Shown: positions 32,286 to 43,375, counted from the first letter of the stretch. The stretch: 64,000 nucleotides of DNA from Pseudomonas fluorescens (GCF_000730425.1 NZ_CP008896.1:1302001-1366000), one strand, 5' to 3'. Numbers and translations are program-made. Notes: generated from the letters alone by a model not told the origin.

Positions 32286-33182
32286 TTACTTTGCTCTCGA
32301 ATGATTCATCAAATAAACCCCCACCCCCGACACAATAAATCCCACAATCGCAACCACACTCGGCACTTCACCCAACACCAATGACGCCATGATCTGCGTG
32401 ACAGCCGGAATAACATGAAATAAGTTCGTCGCCTTACTCGCCTCACCCCGCCGAATCATCAGGTACAGCAGCGTCAGCGCACCGACTGAGTTCATCACAG
32501 TGATCCACGCCACCGAAACAGCGAAGGGCACCCACTGCGTCACCTGCATGGTCTCGGTGGTATAGGCCAGCAGCAACATGACCAGCGATGCGGTGACCAT
32601 CTGAATGAAACAGCCTACCCACAGGTTGACGCCGCTGAGGAAACGTTTCTGATAAAGCGTGCCAAGGGTTATGCCTATCAGCGCCAGCCCCACCGCGCCA
32701 TAACCGCCGATTGATGCTTCTGAACCAAAAAAACTGCTGCCGACCACAATGACCACTCCGCCCACGCCCAGGATCGAGCCTGGCAAGTCGCGCCAGCTCA
32801 ATTGCTCGCCTAAACAGAAGTAAGCGCCGATCACAACGAATACGGGCATCAACCCGACAATCAGCGCAGCTTGCCCAGCCGGAACGCCCTGACTTATCCC
32901 GGTGTATAGGCCGCCAAATTGCAGAGCCTGCAAGAGCAAACCCACCGCTGCCGCATGAAGGTAAGGTGTAAGTCGCCTGGGCCACTCAGCCTTGATGGCG
33001 AATGCCACTCCCAGGAACACCAGGGCAGCCAAGGCAAACCGATAGAACGTCATGGTGAAGGGCTCGCCATAACGCACACCGAACGCACCACCGATGTAGC
33101 CGGAACTCCACAATAGGATGAAGGCAATGGGCAGCGGCGATGTAAGGCGTACTTCGTAGCTTTTATGGGCAATTGGGTTCAT
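32286..33182 (-). CDS. EamA/DMT-family transporter
   Basis: A 298-residue membrane protein with ten predicted helices in two EamA repeats (LLWSSGYIGGAFGVRYGEP at the start of repeat 1; VIPAVTQIMASLVLGEVPS in repeat 2). Proteins of this family export metabolites or amino acids. The start at 33182 (MNPIAHKSYEV) has GGAGCG upstream. It lies 38 bp before the cupin gene on the same strand, so it could export or import the cluster's compound, but its base composition is more core-like and it may be an independent older gene. Confidence 0.85.
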   Translation of the reverse strand: MNPIAHKSYEVRLTSPLPIAFILLWSSGYIGGAFGVRYGEPFTMTFYRFALAALVFLGVAFAIKAEWPRRLTPYLHAAAVGLLLQALQFGGLYTGISQGVPAGQAALIVGLMPVFVVIGAYFCLGEQLSWRDLPGSILGVGGVVIVVGSSFFGSEASIGGYGAVGLALIGITLGTLYQKRFLSGVNLWVGCFIQMVTASLVMLLLAYTTETMQVTQWVPFAVSVAWITVMNSVGALTLLYLMIRRGEASKATNLFHVIPAVTQIMASLVLGEVPSVVAIVGFIVSGVGVYLMNHSRAK

Positions 33183-33309
33183 GACACGCTCCAGACTAAT
33201 GGCTCTGGAGAGATAAACTGCGCCACGGGCTGAAATCGGTAAAATCATAAAATGTCAGGCGCATCATGCAGATTGCTTATGCAGCCTCACCGAAGAAACC
33301 CAATCAAAA

Positions 33310-33400
33310 TGTGGGAGCGGGCTTGCTCGCGAAAGCGGTAGCTCAGTCAATGTATTCGGCGGCCGAAACACCGCCATCGCGAGCAAACCCGCTCCCACAC
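33310..33400. repeat. REP doublet (REPIN) 2
   Basis: Inverted REP copies (TGTGGGAGCGGGCTTGCTCG and its complement near 33380-33400) flank a short unique core containing AAGCGGTAGC. It lies between the EamA transporter and the NUDIX gene. Confidence 0.9.
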
Positions 33401-33433
33401 TGACCGCGTCACACCCTGAATCGAGGCGTTCAA

Positions 33434-33880
33434 ATGACCTGGCAACCCCACATCACCGTCGCCACCATCGTCGAAGACAACGGCCGCTTCCTGATGGTCG
33501 AAGAGCTCAAGGACGGTCGCGCCGTGCTCAACCAGCCCGCTGGCCACCTCGACCCCCACGAAACCCTGGCCGAAGCCGCTGTACGCGAAACCCTCGAAGA
33601 AACCGGCTGGGACGTGGAGGCCACCGGCGTCGTCGGCATCTACCTGTACACGGCTGCCAGCAATGGCGTGACCTATCAGCGGGTCTGCTTCATCGCCAAG
33701 GCCCTGAAACACCGCCCGGACTATCAACTCGACGAAGGCATCATCCGTGCCCGCTGGCTGACCCGTGACGAGCTGATGGCCGTGCGCGACGACTGGCGCA
33801 GCGAGCTGATCATCCGCTGTATCGATGACTATTTGGCCGGCCAGCACCACAGTCTCGAGTTGATCCGCCCTTCTCTTTAG
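33434..33880 (+). CDS. nudJ: NUDIX hydrolase NudJ (phosphatase)
   Basis: A 148-residue protein. The Nudix box GHLDPHETLAEAAVRETLEETG is complete (residues about 37-58), with its catalytic REtxEE helix. NudJ hydrolyses nucleoside di- and triphosphates and thiamine pyrophosphate derivatives in E. coli. It is upstream of mnmA, as in many gammaproteobacteria. Confidence 0.92.
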   Translation: MTWQPHITVATIVEDNGRFLMVEELKDGRAVLNQPAGHLDPHETLAEAAVRETLEETGWDVEATGVVGIYLYTAASNGVTYQRVCFIAKALKHRPDYQLDEGIIRARWLTRDELMAVRDDWRSELIIRCIDDYLAGQHHSLELIRPSL

Positions 33881-33939
33881 CCTTGCGGGCGCGAGCCTGC
33901 TAGAATCGCGTCCTTTTTCAAGACACCCGTTGAAATCCT

Positions 33940-35064
33940 ATGCGTGATCCAGCCCCTTCTGACACACAAAAGAAGCGCGTCATCGTCGGCATGTCCGGCG
34001 GCGTGGATTCTTCCGTTTCCGCCGTTCTGCTCATGGAGCAGGGTTATGAGGTGGAAGGCCTGTTCATGAAGAACTGGGAAGAAGACGATGGAACGCAATA
34101 CTGCACCGCCATGGACGACCTGGCCGACGCCCAGGCCGTGTGCGACAAAATCGGCATCAAACTGCATACCGCCAACTTCGCCGCCGAGTACTGGGACAAT
34201 GTGTTCGAGCACTTCCTGGCCGAATACAAGGCCGGTCGCACGCCGAACCCGGATATCCTGTGCAACCGGGAAATCAAGTTCAAGGCGTTCCTCGACTACG
34301 CCATGATCCTCGGCGCTGACTTGATTGCTACTGGCCACTACGTGCGCCGCCGCGATATCGAGGGTCACACCGAATTGCTCAAGGGCCTGGACCCGAACAA
34401 GGACCAGAGCTACTTCCTGCACGCCGTTGGCGGTGAACAGATCGCAAAGACCCTGTTCCCGGTGGGCGAACTGGAAAAGCCCGAAGTGCGTAAGATTGCC
34501 GAGAAACACGGCCTGGCCACCGCCAAGAAGAAGGACTCCACCGGGATCTGCTTTATCGGCGAGCGCCGTTTCAGCGATTTCCTCAAGCAGTACTTGCCGG
34601 CGCAACCGGGCGAGATCAAGACCACCGAAGGCGAAGTCATCGGCCGTCACCACGGCCTGATGTACCACACCATCGGCCAGCGCCAGGGCCTGGGCATCGG
34701 CGGCTTGAAAGACGCAGGTGAAGAGCCGTGGTACGTGCTGGTCAAGGACCTGGAAAATAACGTGCTGATCGTCGGCCAGGGCAACGAGCATCCGTTGTTG
34801 TTCTCCGGCGCGCTATTGGCCTCGGAGATCTACTGGGTCAACCCGATCGACCTGAGCACCCCGCGCCGCCTGACCGCCAAGGTACGTTATCGCCAGAGCG
34901 ACCAGCCCTGCACCCTGGAAAAGACCGCCACCGGTTACCGCGCCACATTCGATGACCCGCAACGCGCGGTCACGCCCGGCCAGTCCGTGGTGTTCTACGA
35001 CGGTGAAATTTGCCTGGGGGGCGGCGTGATTGAAGTCGCCGAACCCTGGAGCAGCCCGGCATGA
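33940..35064 (+). CDS. mnmA: tRNA-specific 2-thiouridylase MnmA
   Basis: A 374-residue enzyme that thiolates uridine 34 of tRNA-Lys, -Glu and -Gln using sulfur delivered by TusE, which is also encoded in this window. PP-loop [10 protein letters not shown] near residue 17, catalytic Cys108 in [12 protein letters not shown] and Cys204 in STGICFIGE. It overlaps hflD by ATGA. The ATG at 33940 fits the family's N-terminus. Confidence 0.96.
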   Translation: MRDPAPSDTQKKRVIVGMSGGVDSSVSAVLLMEQGYEVEGLFMKNWEEDDGTQYCTAMDDLADAQAVCDKIGIKLHTANFAAEYWDNVFEHFLAEYKAGRTPNPDILCNREIKFKAFLDYAMILGADLIATGHYVRRRDIEGHTELLKGLDPNKDQSYFLHAVGGEQIAKTLFPVGELEKPEVRKIAEKHGLATAKKKDSTGICFIGERRFSDFLKQYLPAQPGEIKTTEGEVIGRHHGLMYHTIGQRQGLGIGGLKDAGEEPWYVLVKDLENNVLIVGQGNEHPLLFSGALLASEIYWVNPIDLSTPRRLTAKVRYRQSDQPCTLEKTATGYRATFDDPQRAVTPGQSVVFYDGEICLGGGVIEVAEPWSSPA

Positions 35065-35684
35065 GCCCGACCCAGGAGCAATTGACGGCACTGGGCGGGG
35101 TCTTCCTTGCCGCAGTGCTGGTAGACAAGATCGCCAAGACCGGCCAGGTGACCGAGGCCGGCCTGACTTGCATGCTCGGCAGCCTGCTGGTGGTCGATCC
35201 GAAGGACACCCTGGACGTGTACGGTGGCGACGACCTGAGTCTGCGCGAAGGCTATCGCGCCCTGATCGGCGCCCTCGAACGCGACCCGAGCACCTTGCAA
35301 CGCGAGCCGTTGCGCTACGCCTTGTCGATGCTCGGCCTTGAGCGGCAACTGGCCAAGCGCGACGACCTTCTGGAAACCATCGGCAAACGCCTGCCGCAGA
35401 TCCAATCCCAGGTCGAACACTTCGGCCCGGCCCACGAGAACGTGATCGCCGCTTGCGGTGCCTTGTACCAGGACACCTTGAGCACCTTGCGCCAGCGGAT
35501 ACAGGTCCACGGCGACATGCGCAACCTGCAACAACCCAACAACGCCTCGAAAATCCGCGCCCTGCTCCTGGCGGGTATTCGTTCGGCACGGTTGTGGCGG
35601 CAACTGGGCGGTCATCGTTGGCAGTTGGTCATCAGCCGTCGCAAATTGCTCAAAGAGCTTTACCCGTTGATGCGCAACGAATAA
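35061..35684 (+). CDS. hflD: high-frequency lysogenization protein HflD homolog
   Basis: A 207-residue all-helical protein ([18 protein letters not shown] at the start). E. coli HflD binds lambda CII at the membrane; the cellular role is unclear. It is translationally coupled to mnmA and followed by purB, the conserved mnmA-hflD-purB order. Confidence 0.92.
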   Translation: MSPTQEQLTALGGVFLAAVLVDKIAKTGQVTEAGLTCMLGSLLVVDPKDTLDVYGGDDLSLREGYRALIGALERDPSTLQREPLRYALSMLGLERQLAKRDDLLETIGKRLPQIQSQVEHFGPAHENVIAACGALYQDTLSTLRQRIQVHGDMRNLQQPNNASKIRALLLAGIRSARLWRQLGGHRWQLVISRRKLLKELYPLMRNE

Positions 35685-35722
35685 GTCGCAACCACGGGCT
35701 ATTTTCAAGCCGTTACGCGTAA

Positions 35723-37180
<1,458 letters not shown>

Positions 37181-37200
37181 ATGCGGCTTGAGCCCTTTAG

Positions 37201-37226
37201 ACGCCCGGCAGCGCCGGGCGTTTTTA
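37201..37226 (+). terminator. rho-independent terminator after purB
   Basis: ACGCCCGGC-AGC-GCCGGGCGTTTTT: perfect stem with T run; stem text nearly the same as the infA terminator. Confidence 0.92.
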
Positions 37227-37264
37227 TTCCCGTCTGAAAAATGATTTTTTTCAATAGGTTACAC

Positions 37265-38434
37265 ATGAATCCTGATATTCCTCTTCAACTTCTGGGCGGC
37301 ATCACGGCACGGGAATTCCTGCGCGACTACTGGCAGAAAAAACCGCTGCTGATCCGCCAGGCCATCCCTGATTTCGAAAGCCCGATCGACGCCGACGAAC
37401 TGGCCGGCCTGGCGCTGGAAGAAGAAGTCGAGTCGCGCCTGGTAATCGAGCACGGCGAGCGCCCATGGGAACTGCGCCGCGGCCCGTTTGCCGAAGATGC
37501 CTTCAGCACCCTGCCCGAGCGCGAGTGGACCCTGCTGGTGCAGGCGGTCGACCAGTTCGTGCCGGAAGTGGCCGAATTGCTGGAGCAGTTCCGATTCCTG
37601 CCAAGCTGGCGCATCGACGACGTGATGATCAGCTTTGCCGCCCCCGGTGGCAGCGTAGGCCCACACTTCGACAACTATGACGTGTTCCTGCTGCAAGCCC
37701 AGGGCAAGCGCAACTGGAAGATCGGCCAGATGTGCAACTCGCAAAGCCCGTTGCTGCAACACGCGGACCTGCGCATCCTCGCCGAATTCGAAGAAAGTGC
37801 CGAATGGGTGCTGGAGCCGGGCGATATGCTCTACCTGCCGCCACGCCTGGCGCACTTCGGTATCGCTGAAGACGACTGCATGACCTATTCGGTAGGCTTT
37901 CGCGCACCGAGCGCCGCGGAAGTGCTGACCCACTTCACCGACTTCCTCAGCCAGTACCTGACGGATGAAGAGCGCTACACCGACGCCGACGCCCAGCCCG
38001 TCAGCGACCCGCACCAGATCCAGAGCGACGCCCTCGACCGCCTGAAAAGCCTGCTGGCCGAGCACATGAGCGATGAGCGCATGCTGCTGACCTGGTTCGG
38101 CCAGTTCATGACCGAGCCGCGCTACCCGGAACTGGTCGCAGGCCCCGAAGAGCTGGCGCAGGATGAAGTGATCAGCAGCCTGGAAGACGGCGCAGTACTG
38201 ATTCGCAACCCGAGCGCGCGCCTGGCCTGGTCGGAAGTGGACGACGACGTACTGCTGTTCGCCAGCGGCCAGAGCCGCTACCTGCCGGGCAAGCTGCGCG
38301 AGCTGCTGAAGCTGATCTGCGCTGCCGACGCCTTGCACGTCGACAACCTGGGGCCGTGGCTGGCCGATGAAGACGGCCGCGACCTGCTGTGCGAACTGGT
38401 CAAGCAAGGAAGCCTGGGGTTTGCCGATGAATAA
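37265..38434 (+). CDS. roxA: 50S ribosomal protein L16 arginine hydroxylase (RoxA/YcfD)
   Basis: A 389-residue 2-oxoglutarate/Fe(II) oxygenase of the JmjC cupin_4 family that hydroxylates an arginine of ribosomal protein L16. The iron-binding HxD is His134-x-Asp136 in GPHFDNYDVF; the distal His lies in YLPPRLAHFGI. Typical N-terminal text: REFLRDYWQKKPLLIRQAI. The ATG at 37265 is chosen because homology starts at MNPDIPLQLLGG. It overlaps the following GNAT gene by 8 bp. Confidence 0.93.
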   Translation: MNPDIPLQLLGGITAREFLRDYWQKKPLLIRQAIPDFESPIDADELAGLALEEEVESRLVIEHGERPWELRRGPFAEDAFSTLPEREWTLLVQAVDQFVPEVAELLEQFRFLPSWRIDDVMISFAAPGGSVGPHFDNYDVFLLQAQGKRNWKIGQMCNSQSPLLQHADLRILAEFEESAEWVLEPGDMLYLPPRLAHFGIAEDDCMTYSVGFRAPSAAEVLTHFTDFLSQYLTDEERYTDADAQPVSDPHQIQSDALDRLKSLLAEHMSDERMLLTWFGQFMTEPRYPELVAGPEELAQDEVISSLEDGAVLIRNPSARLAWSEVDDDVLLFASGQSRYLPGKLRELLKLICAADALHVDNLGPWLADEDGRDLLCELVKQGSLGFADE

Positions 38435-38849
38435 AATTCACGTAAGTGTCGCAGACTGGCAAAAGGACATCGCCGAGATCCGGCGCATTCGTGAAGCGGT
38501 ATTTATCGCTGAGCAATCGGTTCCACCCGAACTGGAATGGGACGCAGACGACGCCGGGGCCATGCACTTCCTCGCGTTCGAAGGCGACTTTCCCATTGGC
38601 ACGGCTCGCCTGCTACCCAGTGGCGAAATCGGTCGCGTGTCTGTCCTCAAGGACTGGCGCGGGCTGAAGGTCGGCGACAAGTTGATGGAAGCGGTCATTG
38701 GCGAGGCCGAGAAGCGCGGCCAGACCCGCCAGTTCCTCAGCGCGCAGGTGTATGCCGCACCGTTTTATGAGCGGCTAGGGTTCAAGATCGTCAGCGGGGA
38801 ATTCCTGGAAGTCGGGATTCCTCATGTTGATATGGAGCGCGAGGGCTGA
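38427..38849 (+). CDS. GNAT-family N-acetyltransferase
   Basis: A 140-residue single GNAT domain. The acetyl-CoA loop reads VLKDWRGLKVGDKLMEAV (residues about 70-87), with the C-terminal YAAPFYERLGFKIVSGEF typical of ElaA/YjcF-like acetyltransferases. The start lies inside the end of roxA, so translation is coupled. The substrate is unknown; the partnership with roxA is conserved in Pseudomonas. Confidence 0.88.
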   Translation: MNKIHVSVADWQKDIAEIRRIREAVFIAEQSVPPELEWDADDAGAMHFLAFEGDFPIGTARLLPSGEIGRVSVLKDWRGLKVGDKLMEAVIGEAEKRGQTRQFLSAQVYAAPFYERLGFKIVSGEFLEVGIPHVDMEREG

Positions 38850-38868
38850 TCCAAGACCGAGTCGCTCC

Positions 38869-38940
38869 CATCGCAGGCAAGCCAGCTCCCACACTTGGAA
38901 TGTATTCTCCTGTGGCAGCTGGCTTGCCTGCGATAGCGGT
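38869..38940. repeat. REP doublet (REPIN) 3
   Basis: An inverted pair of REP copies of a different subtype (core with TCGCAGGCAAGCCAGCTCCC and its complement TGGCAGCTGGCTTGCCTGCG). The CAGGC arm distinguishes it from copies 1, 2 and 4. Confidence 0.85.
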
Positions 38941-38954
38941 ATCAGCAACACCCC

Positions 38955-38990
38955 AAAAGGCCCTGTCATCCACCGATGCCAGGGCCTTTT
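38955..38990 (+). terminator. terminator downstream of the GNAT gene
   Basis: AAAAGGCCCTG...CAGGGCCTTTT, an 11-bp perfect stem with a 14-nt loop, A run before and T run after, so it can act in either direction. Confidence 0.8.
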
Positions 38991-39071
38991 GCCGTCTAGG
39001 ATTCAACTTGCGCCCCGCCAGGCCGATAAACTGGCACTATCAAGCCCAAATGACTTGCAGAGATAACGGAC

Positions 39072-39797
39072 ATGTCCCTACGCACCCTAGTCGCCAGCCT
39101 GTTCATGGCCATCAGTTTTTCGGCAATGGCGGCCACCGAAGTCCTGCCCCTGAACAACCGCACCAGCTCAGACCTGTTGCCCGTAGCACAGAATTTCATT
39201 GGCAAGGACGGCACCGTCAGCGCCTACGGTAATCAATTGATCGTCAATGCCGAGCCTGACAAAATCCAGGGTCTGCGCGCCCTGCTCGCACAACTGGACA
39301 CTCCGTCCAAACGCTTGCTGATCACCGTTGACACTAACGAAAACAATCAGCAAACCAACCGCCAGGTCATCACCTACAGCACCGAAAGCCGCGAAGGCGG
39401 AGTCCAGCAGATCCAGGCCAGCGAAGGCGTGCCCGCACTGATCCAGGTCGGCCAGAGCGTGCCACTGACCACCACCCAGCCCGACGCCTATGGCCGTCCG
39501 CAAAACCAGACCCAGTACCGCAACGTCACCCAGGGCTTCTACGTCACCGCCAGCGTCACCGGCGAGACCGTACACCTGAGCATCAGCACCAATCGTGACC
39601 GAATGAGCCAGGAACGTCCCGATGTAGTGAATGTGCAAAGCACCGACACAACTGTCAGCGGACGCCTGGGCGAGTGGATCACCCTGGCCGGTATCAACCG
39701 CCAGACCCAGGCCGACAAACAGGGCGCAACCCGCACCTACTCGACCCAGGGCCGGGATGACCTGACACTGCGGGTCAAAGTCGACACCTTGAACTGA
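39072..39797 (+). CDS. periplasmic protein with secretin N-domain-like fold
   Basis: A 241-residue protein. The signal peptide MSLRTLVASLFMAISFSAMA is followed by a NolW/secretin-N-like beta-alpha-beta module (LLPVAQNFIGKDGTVSAYGN, LRALLAQLDTPSKRLLITVD). Residues about 110-241 are strand-rich (TQGFYVTASVTGETVHLSI). It resembles the short N1-type domains of type II and III secretins but has no gate domain, so it does not form a channel. The gene stands alone; function unknown, conserved next to aceA in Pseudomonas. Confidence 0.75.
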   Translation: MSLRTLVASLFMAISFSAMAATEVLPLNNRTSSDLLPVAQNFIGKDGTVSAYGNQLIVNAEPDKIQGLRALLAQLDTPSKRLLITVDTNENNQQTNRQVITYSTESREGGVQQIQASEGVPALIQVGQSVPLTTTQPDAYGRPQNQTQYRNVTQGFYVTASVTGETVHLSISTNRDRMSQERPDVVNVQSTDTTVSGRLGEWITLAGINRQTQADKQGATRTYSTQGRDDLTLRVKVDTLN

Positions 39798-39837
39798 AGC
39801 ACCAAAAACTGACTGATTAGTCGTATTAGACCAAAGA

Positions 39838-39863
39838 TGTAGTGCCATAAAAAAAGCACTACA
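39838..39863. promoter_or_regulatory. perfect inverted repeat TGTAGTGC-N10-GCACTACA
   Basis: Eight-bp perfect arms (39838-39845 and 39856-39863) flank an A-rich 10-bp spacer. It lies about 430 bp upstream of aceA and 40 bp after the previous gene. The TGTAGT/ACTACA text resembles operators of RpiR-type carbon regulators (HexR and RccR) reported for Pseudomonas central metabolism, where RccR controls aceA; the match is from memory. It lacks a U tract and so is less likely a terminator. Confidence 0.45.
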
Positions 39864-40293
39864 AAACATTTGACGATCCAAAAAAGCATGGGCATGATGG
39901 CCTCGCTCCCGCTAATCAGGGGCCCTGGCAAGGGCCTTCGGATCGCCGCTCCAAGCTACCCACCCGAGCCGATTCGTGTCTGTACCGCCCACAAGGTGTG
40001 TTTGACTTTGGTTGCGACTGGAACGAAGTTGTCCCGAGGGACGGAAGCTAACCAGGTAACCCGGCAACACACTGATGGATCGTACCAGGGCCCACGACGC
40101 CCGAAGACTGTTCTCGGCTCGCCTCTACCTGCTCACTTTCTCCCTTGAGCCTATCGTTCATCCCGTCGCCTTCCCCGCCAAGCACAACTTGACCGCCTAA
40201 GCTTCTGGTCAGCGAGCAGCCATTCCCACGCACTGAATACGTGGCTGGCAAACGGAATTTTCCACCCAGACCTATGCGACGAGGTTTTTCCCC
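39864..40293 (+). other. 430-bp leader upstream of aceA
   Basis: No protein-like frame on either strand. If aceA transcription starts near the palindrome at 39838, this is an unusually long 5' leader. It could equally hold a separate small RNA: 40010-40080 contains GTTGTCCCGAGGGACGG, which folds into a short GTCCC/GGGAC hairpin. I could not match a known RNA family. Confidence 0.35.
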
Positions 40294-41619
40294 ATGGCAC
40301 TGACACGCGAACAGCAAATTGCAGCCCTTGAAAAAGACTGGGCTGAAAACCCACGCTGGAAAGGCGTGACTCGCGCCTACTCCGCTGCTGACGTCGTCCG
40401 CCTGCGCGGCTCGGTTCAACCTGAGCACACCTTTGCAAAACTGGGCGCCGAGAAGCTGTGGAAGCTGGTTACCCAGGGCGCCAAGCCGTCCTTCCGTCCC
40501 GAGAAAGATTTCGTCAACTGCATGGGCGCCCTGACCGGCGGCCAGGCTGTGCAACAAGTCAAGGCCGGCATCCAGGCGATCTACCTGTCCGGCTGGCAAG
40601 TGGCTGCGGACAACAACTCCGCCGAGTCCATGTACCCTGACCAATCGCTGTACCCGGTGGATTCCGTACCCACCGTGGTCAAGCGCATCAACAACTCGTT
40701 CCGCCGCGCCGACCAGATCCAGTGGAAAGCCGGCAAAGGTCCGGGCGACGAAGGCTACATCGACTACTTCGCGCCAATCGTGGCCGACGCCGAAGCCGGT
40801 TTCGGTGGCGTACTGAACGCCTACGAACTGATGAAGAGCATGATCGAGGCAGGCGCTGCCGGCGTTCACTTCGAAGACCAACTGGCCTCCGTGAAAAAAT
40901 GCGGCCACATGGGCGGCAAGGTACTGGTTCCGACCCAGGAAGCCGTACAAAAGCTGACCGCTGCGCGCCTGGCCGCTGACGTCGCCGGTACGCCAACCAT
41001 TATCCTGGCCCGTACCGACGCCAACGCTGCTGACCTGCTGACATCGGACTGCGACCCGTACGACCAGCCGTTCGTGACTGGCGAGCGCACCCAGGAAGGC
41101 TTCTACAAGGTTCGTGCAGGCCTGGATCAAGCAATTGCCCGTGGCCTGGCCTACGCACCTTACGCCGACCTGATCTGGTGCGAAACCGCCAAGCCAGACC
41201 TGGACGAAGCCCGTCGCTTCGCCGAGGCGATCAAGAAGGAATATCCGGACCAACTGCTGTCCTACAACTGCTCGCCTTCCTTCAACTGGAAGAAGAACCT
41301 GGACGACGCAACCATCGCCAAGTTCCAGCGCGAACTGTCCGCCATGGGCTACAAGCACCAGTTCATCACCCTGGCCGGCATTCACAACATGTGGCACAGC
41401 ATGTTCAACCTGGCGCACGACTACGCCCGCAATGACATGACCGCCTACGTGAAGCTGCAGGAGCAGGAATTCGCTGACGCCGCCAAAGGCTACACCTTCG
41501 TGGCGCACCAGCAGGAAGTGGGCACTGGCTACTTCGACGACATGACCACCGTGATCCAGGGCGGCTCCTCGTCCGTGACCGCGCTGACCGGTTCGACCGA
41601 AGAAGAACAGTTTCACTAA
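40294..41619 (+). CDS. aceA: isocitrate lyase
   Basis: A 441-residue glyoxylate-shunt enzyme splitting isocitrate into glyoxylate and succinate, competing with the two isocitrate dehydrogenases encoded upstream. The catalytic KKCGH motif has Cys203 ([19 protein letters not shown]). Mg site text [18 protein letters not shown] is present. AceA is about 440 residues in most gammaproteobacteria; this is normal. A terminator follows at 41682. Confidence 0.97.
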   Translation: MALTREQQIAALEKDWAENPRWKGVTRAYSAADVVRLRGSVQPEHTFAKLGAEKLWKLVTQGAKPSFRPEKDFVNCMGALTGGQAVQQVKAGIQAIYLSGWQVAADNNSAESMYPDQSLYPVDSVPTVVKRINNSFRRADQIQWKAGKGPGDEGYIDYFAPIVADAEAGFGGVLNAYELMKSMIEAGAAGVHFEDQLASVKKCGHMGGKVLVPTQEAVQKLTAARLAADVAGTPTIILARTDANAADLLTSDCDPYDQPFVTGERTQEGFYKVRAGLDQAIARGLAYAPYADLIWCETAKPDLDEARRFAEAIKKEYPDQLLSYNCSPSFNWKKNLDDATIAKFQRELSAMGYKHQFITLAGIHNMWHSMFNLAHDYARNDMTAYVKLQEQEFADAAKGYTFVAHQQEVGTGYFDDMTTVIQGGSSSVTALTGSTEEEQFH

Positions 41620-41681
41620 GTAGCCGAGTACACGGCCATTGCGGGCCCGATAGAAAGCTAACCGCAATGCCGCACGATCTG

Positions 41682-41710
41682 ACGCCCCGACTGGTTCGGG
41701 GCGTTTTTTT
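41682..41710 (+). terminator. rho-independent terminator after aceA
   Basis: ACGCCCCGA-CTGG-TTCGGGGCGTTTTTTTT: a strong stem with a run of eight T. Confidence 0.93.
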
Positions 41711-41749
41711 TGCTCTGAGAAAACCCGCCCACCGCTGCGAAGATCAAAA

Positions 41750-41839
41750 TGTGGGAGCGGGCTTGCTCGCGAAAGCGGTGTGTCAGTCAAAAAACTGCTG
41801 GCTGATGCGCCGCTTTCGCGAGCAAGCCCGCACCCACAA
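41750..41839. repeat. REP doublet (REPIN) 4
   Basis: Inverted REP copies (TGTGGGAGCGGGCTTGCTCG and, far side, TCGCGAGCAAGCCCGCACCC, the latter with one changed base in the GCTCCC box). The inner stem is AAGCGG/CCGCTT. Confidence 0.9.
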
Positions 41840-42276
41840 TGAAAATGCGGTTAGCCTGATGTTTTTGCACAAAACCTTGATCCAGAGCGGTATTCGCTCA
41901 GGAAAAATCAGTTAAAAGTTGCGCGCTGGCAACTTGCGCCAAACGGGCAAGTAACAACAACTTTCCCCGCGATGCACTCAACATCCGCTTAAAACTCTTG
42001 CAAACAATATTCATTATCATTTAGAGCAACAAAACATCGTTACACGCCAAACAAAACATATTTGATGAAAATCAGGCTAATGCCCGCAGCGTCTGGGCTA
42101 CAGCCCCATAAAGGTGCACTATGTCCTTATTTCAACGAATAATTTCGCTACAGGAATTTTACTTGCTAGGTGTTTAGCCATAAAATCACCGCGATTGATT
42201 GCGCTGCGACATATCGTCACTGCGCCATTACTTTTTCGAGCTCAGAGACCTTTGCTCTCTGTTAAGGATTTCCAGC
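41840..42276. other. promoter region of the nuo operon
   Basis: About 440 bp without a gene. It is AT-richer than its surroundings around 41980-42090 and must contain the nuo promoter(s). A near-consensus Anr/FNR half-symmetric site is at 42062. An in-frame extension upstream of nuoA exists but is not supported. I found no clear -35/-10 pair that stands out. Confidence 0.4.
42062..42075. promoter_or_regulatory. candidate Anr/FNR box upstream of nuoA
   Basis: TTGATGAAAATCAG matches the TTGAT-N4-ATCAA consensus at 9 of 10 specified positions. It lies about 200 bp upstream of the nuoA start, in an AT-rich stretch. Oxygen-responsive control of complex I would be sensible, but one site by eye is weak evidence. 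Confidence 0.25.
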
Positions 42277-42690
42277 ATGACCGAAGCGACAGGACTCATG
42301 GCCCACAACTGGGGCTTTGCCATTTTCCTCCTCGGTGTTGTCGGCCTTTGCGCCTTCATGCTCGGTGTCTCCAGCCTTCTCGGGTCAAAAGCCTGGGGCC
42401 GCAGCAAAAACGAACCGTTCGAGTCCGGCATGCTACCTACAGGTGGTGCCCGCTTGCGGCTCTCAGCCAAATTCTATCTGGTCGCGATGCTGTTCGTGAT
42501 CTTCGATATCGAAGCCCTCTTTCTCTTTGCCTGGTCTGTGTCCGTCCGCGAAAGCGGCTGGACCGGATTCGTCGAAGCTCTCGTTTTCATAGCAATTCTG
42601 TTGGCAGGCCTTGTCTACCTATTTCGAGTGGGCGCCCTTGACTGGGCTCCGGAAGCTCGTCGCAAGCGGCAAGCGAAGCTGAAACAATGA
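42277..42690 (+). CDS. nuoA: NADH-quinone oxidoreductase subunit A
   Basis: A 137-residue complex I membrane subunit with three helices and the conserved [20 protein letters not shown] loop near the quinone-channel entrance. The ATG at 42277 has AAGGA upstream and matches the family N-terminus; 26 further codons of open frame upstream are unsupported. First of 13 nuo genes on the plus strand. Confidence 0.96.
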   Translation: MTEATGLMAHNWGFAIFLLGVVGLCAFMLGVSSLLGSKAWGRSKNEPFESGMLPTGGARLRLSAKFYLVAMLFVIFDIEALFLFAWSVSVRESGWTGFVEALVFIAILLAGLVYLFRVGALDWAPEARRKRQAKLKQ

Positions 42691-42700
42691 GGCTTTGGCG

Positions 42701-43375
42701 ATGCAATACAATCTCACCAGGATCGACCCGGATGCTCCTAACGATCAGTACCCCATTGGCGAACGGGAAACCGTTTCCGATCCGTTAGAAGACCAAGTCC
42801 ACAAAAACATCTACATGGGCAAGCTGGAAGACGTGCTGAGTGGCGCGGTCAACTGGGGGCGCAAGAATTCCCTGTGGCCGTACAACTTCGGCCTTTCGTG
42901 CTGCTACGTGGAAATGACCACCGCCTTCACGGCGCCCCACGACATCGCGCGCTTTGGCGCCGAGGTTATCCGGGCCTCGCCGCGCCAGGCGGATTTCATG
43001 GTTATCGCCGGCACCTGCTTTATCAAGATGGCGCCGATCATCCAGCGTCTCTACGAGCAAATGCTCGAGCCGAAGTGGGTTATTTCCATGGGTTCGTGCG
43101 CAAACTCCGGTGGCATGTACGACATCTACTCCGTGGTTCAGGGTGTGGACAAGTTCCTGCCCGTGGACGTCTACGTGCCTGGCTGCCCGCCCCGTCCTGA
43201 AGCATTCCTGCAAGGCTTGATGCTGCTGCAGGAATCGATTGGCAAGGAGCGTCGCCCACTTTCCTGGGTTGTCGGAGATCAAGGCGTATACCGCGCCGAG
43301 ATGCCGTCACAAAAAGAACAGCGCCGCGAACAGCGTATTCAGGTCACCAACCTGCGCAGCCCCGACGAAGTCTGA
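42701..43375 (+). CDS. nuoB: NADH-quinone oxidoreductase subunit B
   Basis: A 224-residue peripheral-arm subunit carrying cluster N2, the last iron-sulfur cluster before quinone. Its paired cysteines appear in [10 protein letters not shown], followed by further ligands in [10 protein letters not shown] and [11 protein letters not shown]. The ATG at 42701 has GAGG upstream; a TTG two codons earlier is possible. Confidence 0.97.
   Translation: MQYNLTRIDPDAPNDQYPIGERETVSDPLEDQVHKNIYMGKLEDVLSGAVNWGRKNSLWPYNFGLSCCYVEMTTAFTAPHDIARFGAEVIRASPRQADFMVIAGTCFIKMAPIIQRLYEQMLEPKWVISMGSCANSGGMYDIYSVVQGVDKFLPVDVYVPGCPPRPEAFLQGLMLLQESIGKERRPLSWVVGDQGVYRAEMPSQKEQRREQRIQVTNLRSPDEV

Noticed and set aside
39838..39863. 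Palindrome read as a terminator of the secretin-like gene
   Set aside because: The stem is only 8 bp with a 10-nt loop and no T run after it, so an operator is a better reading.
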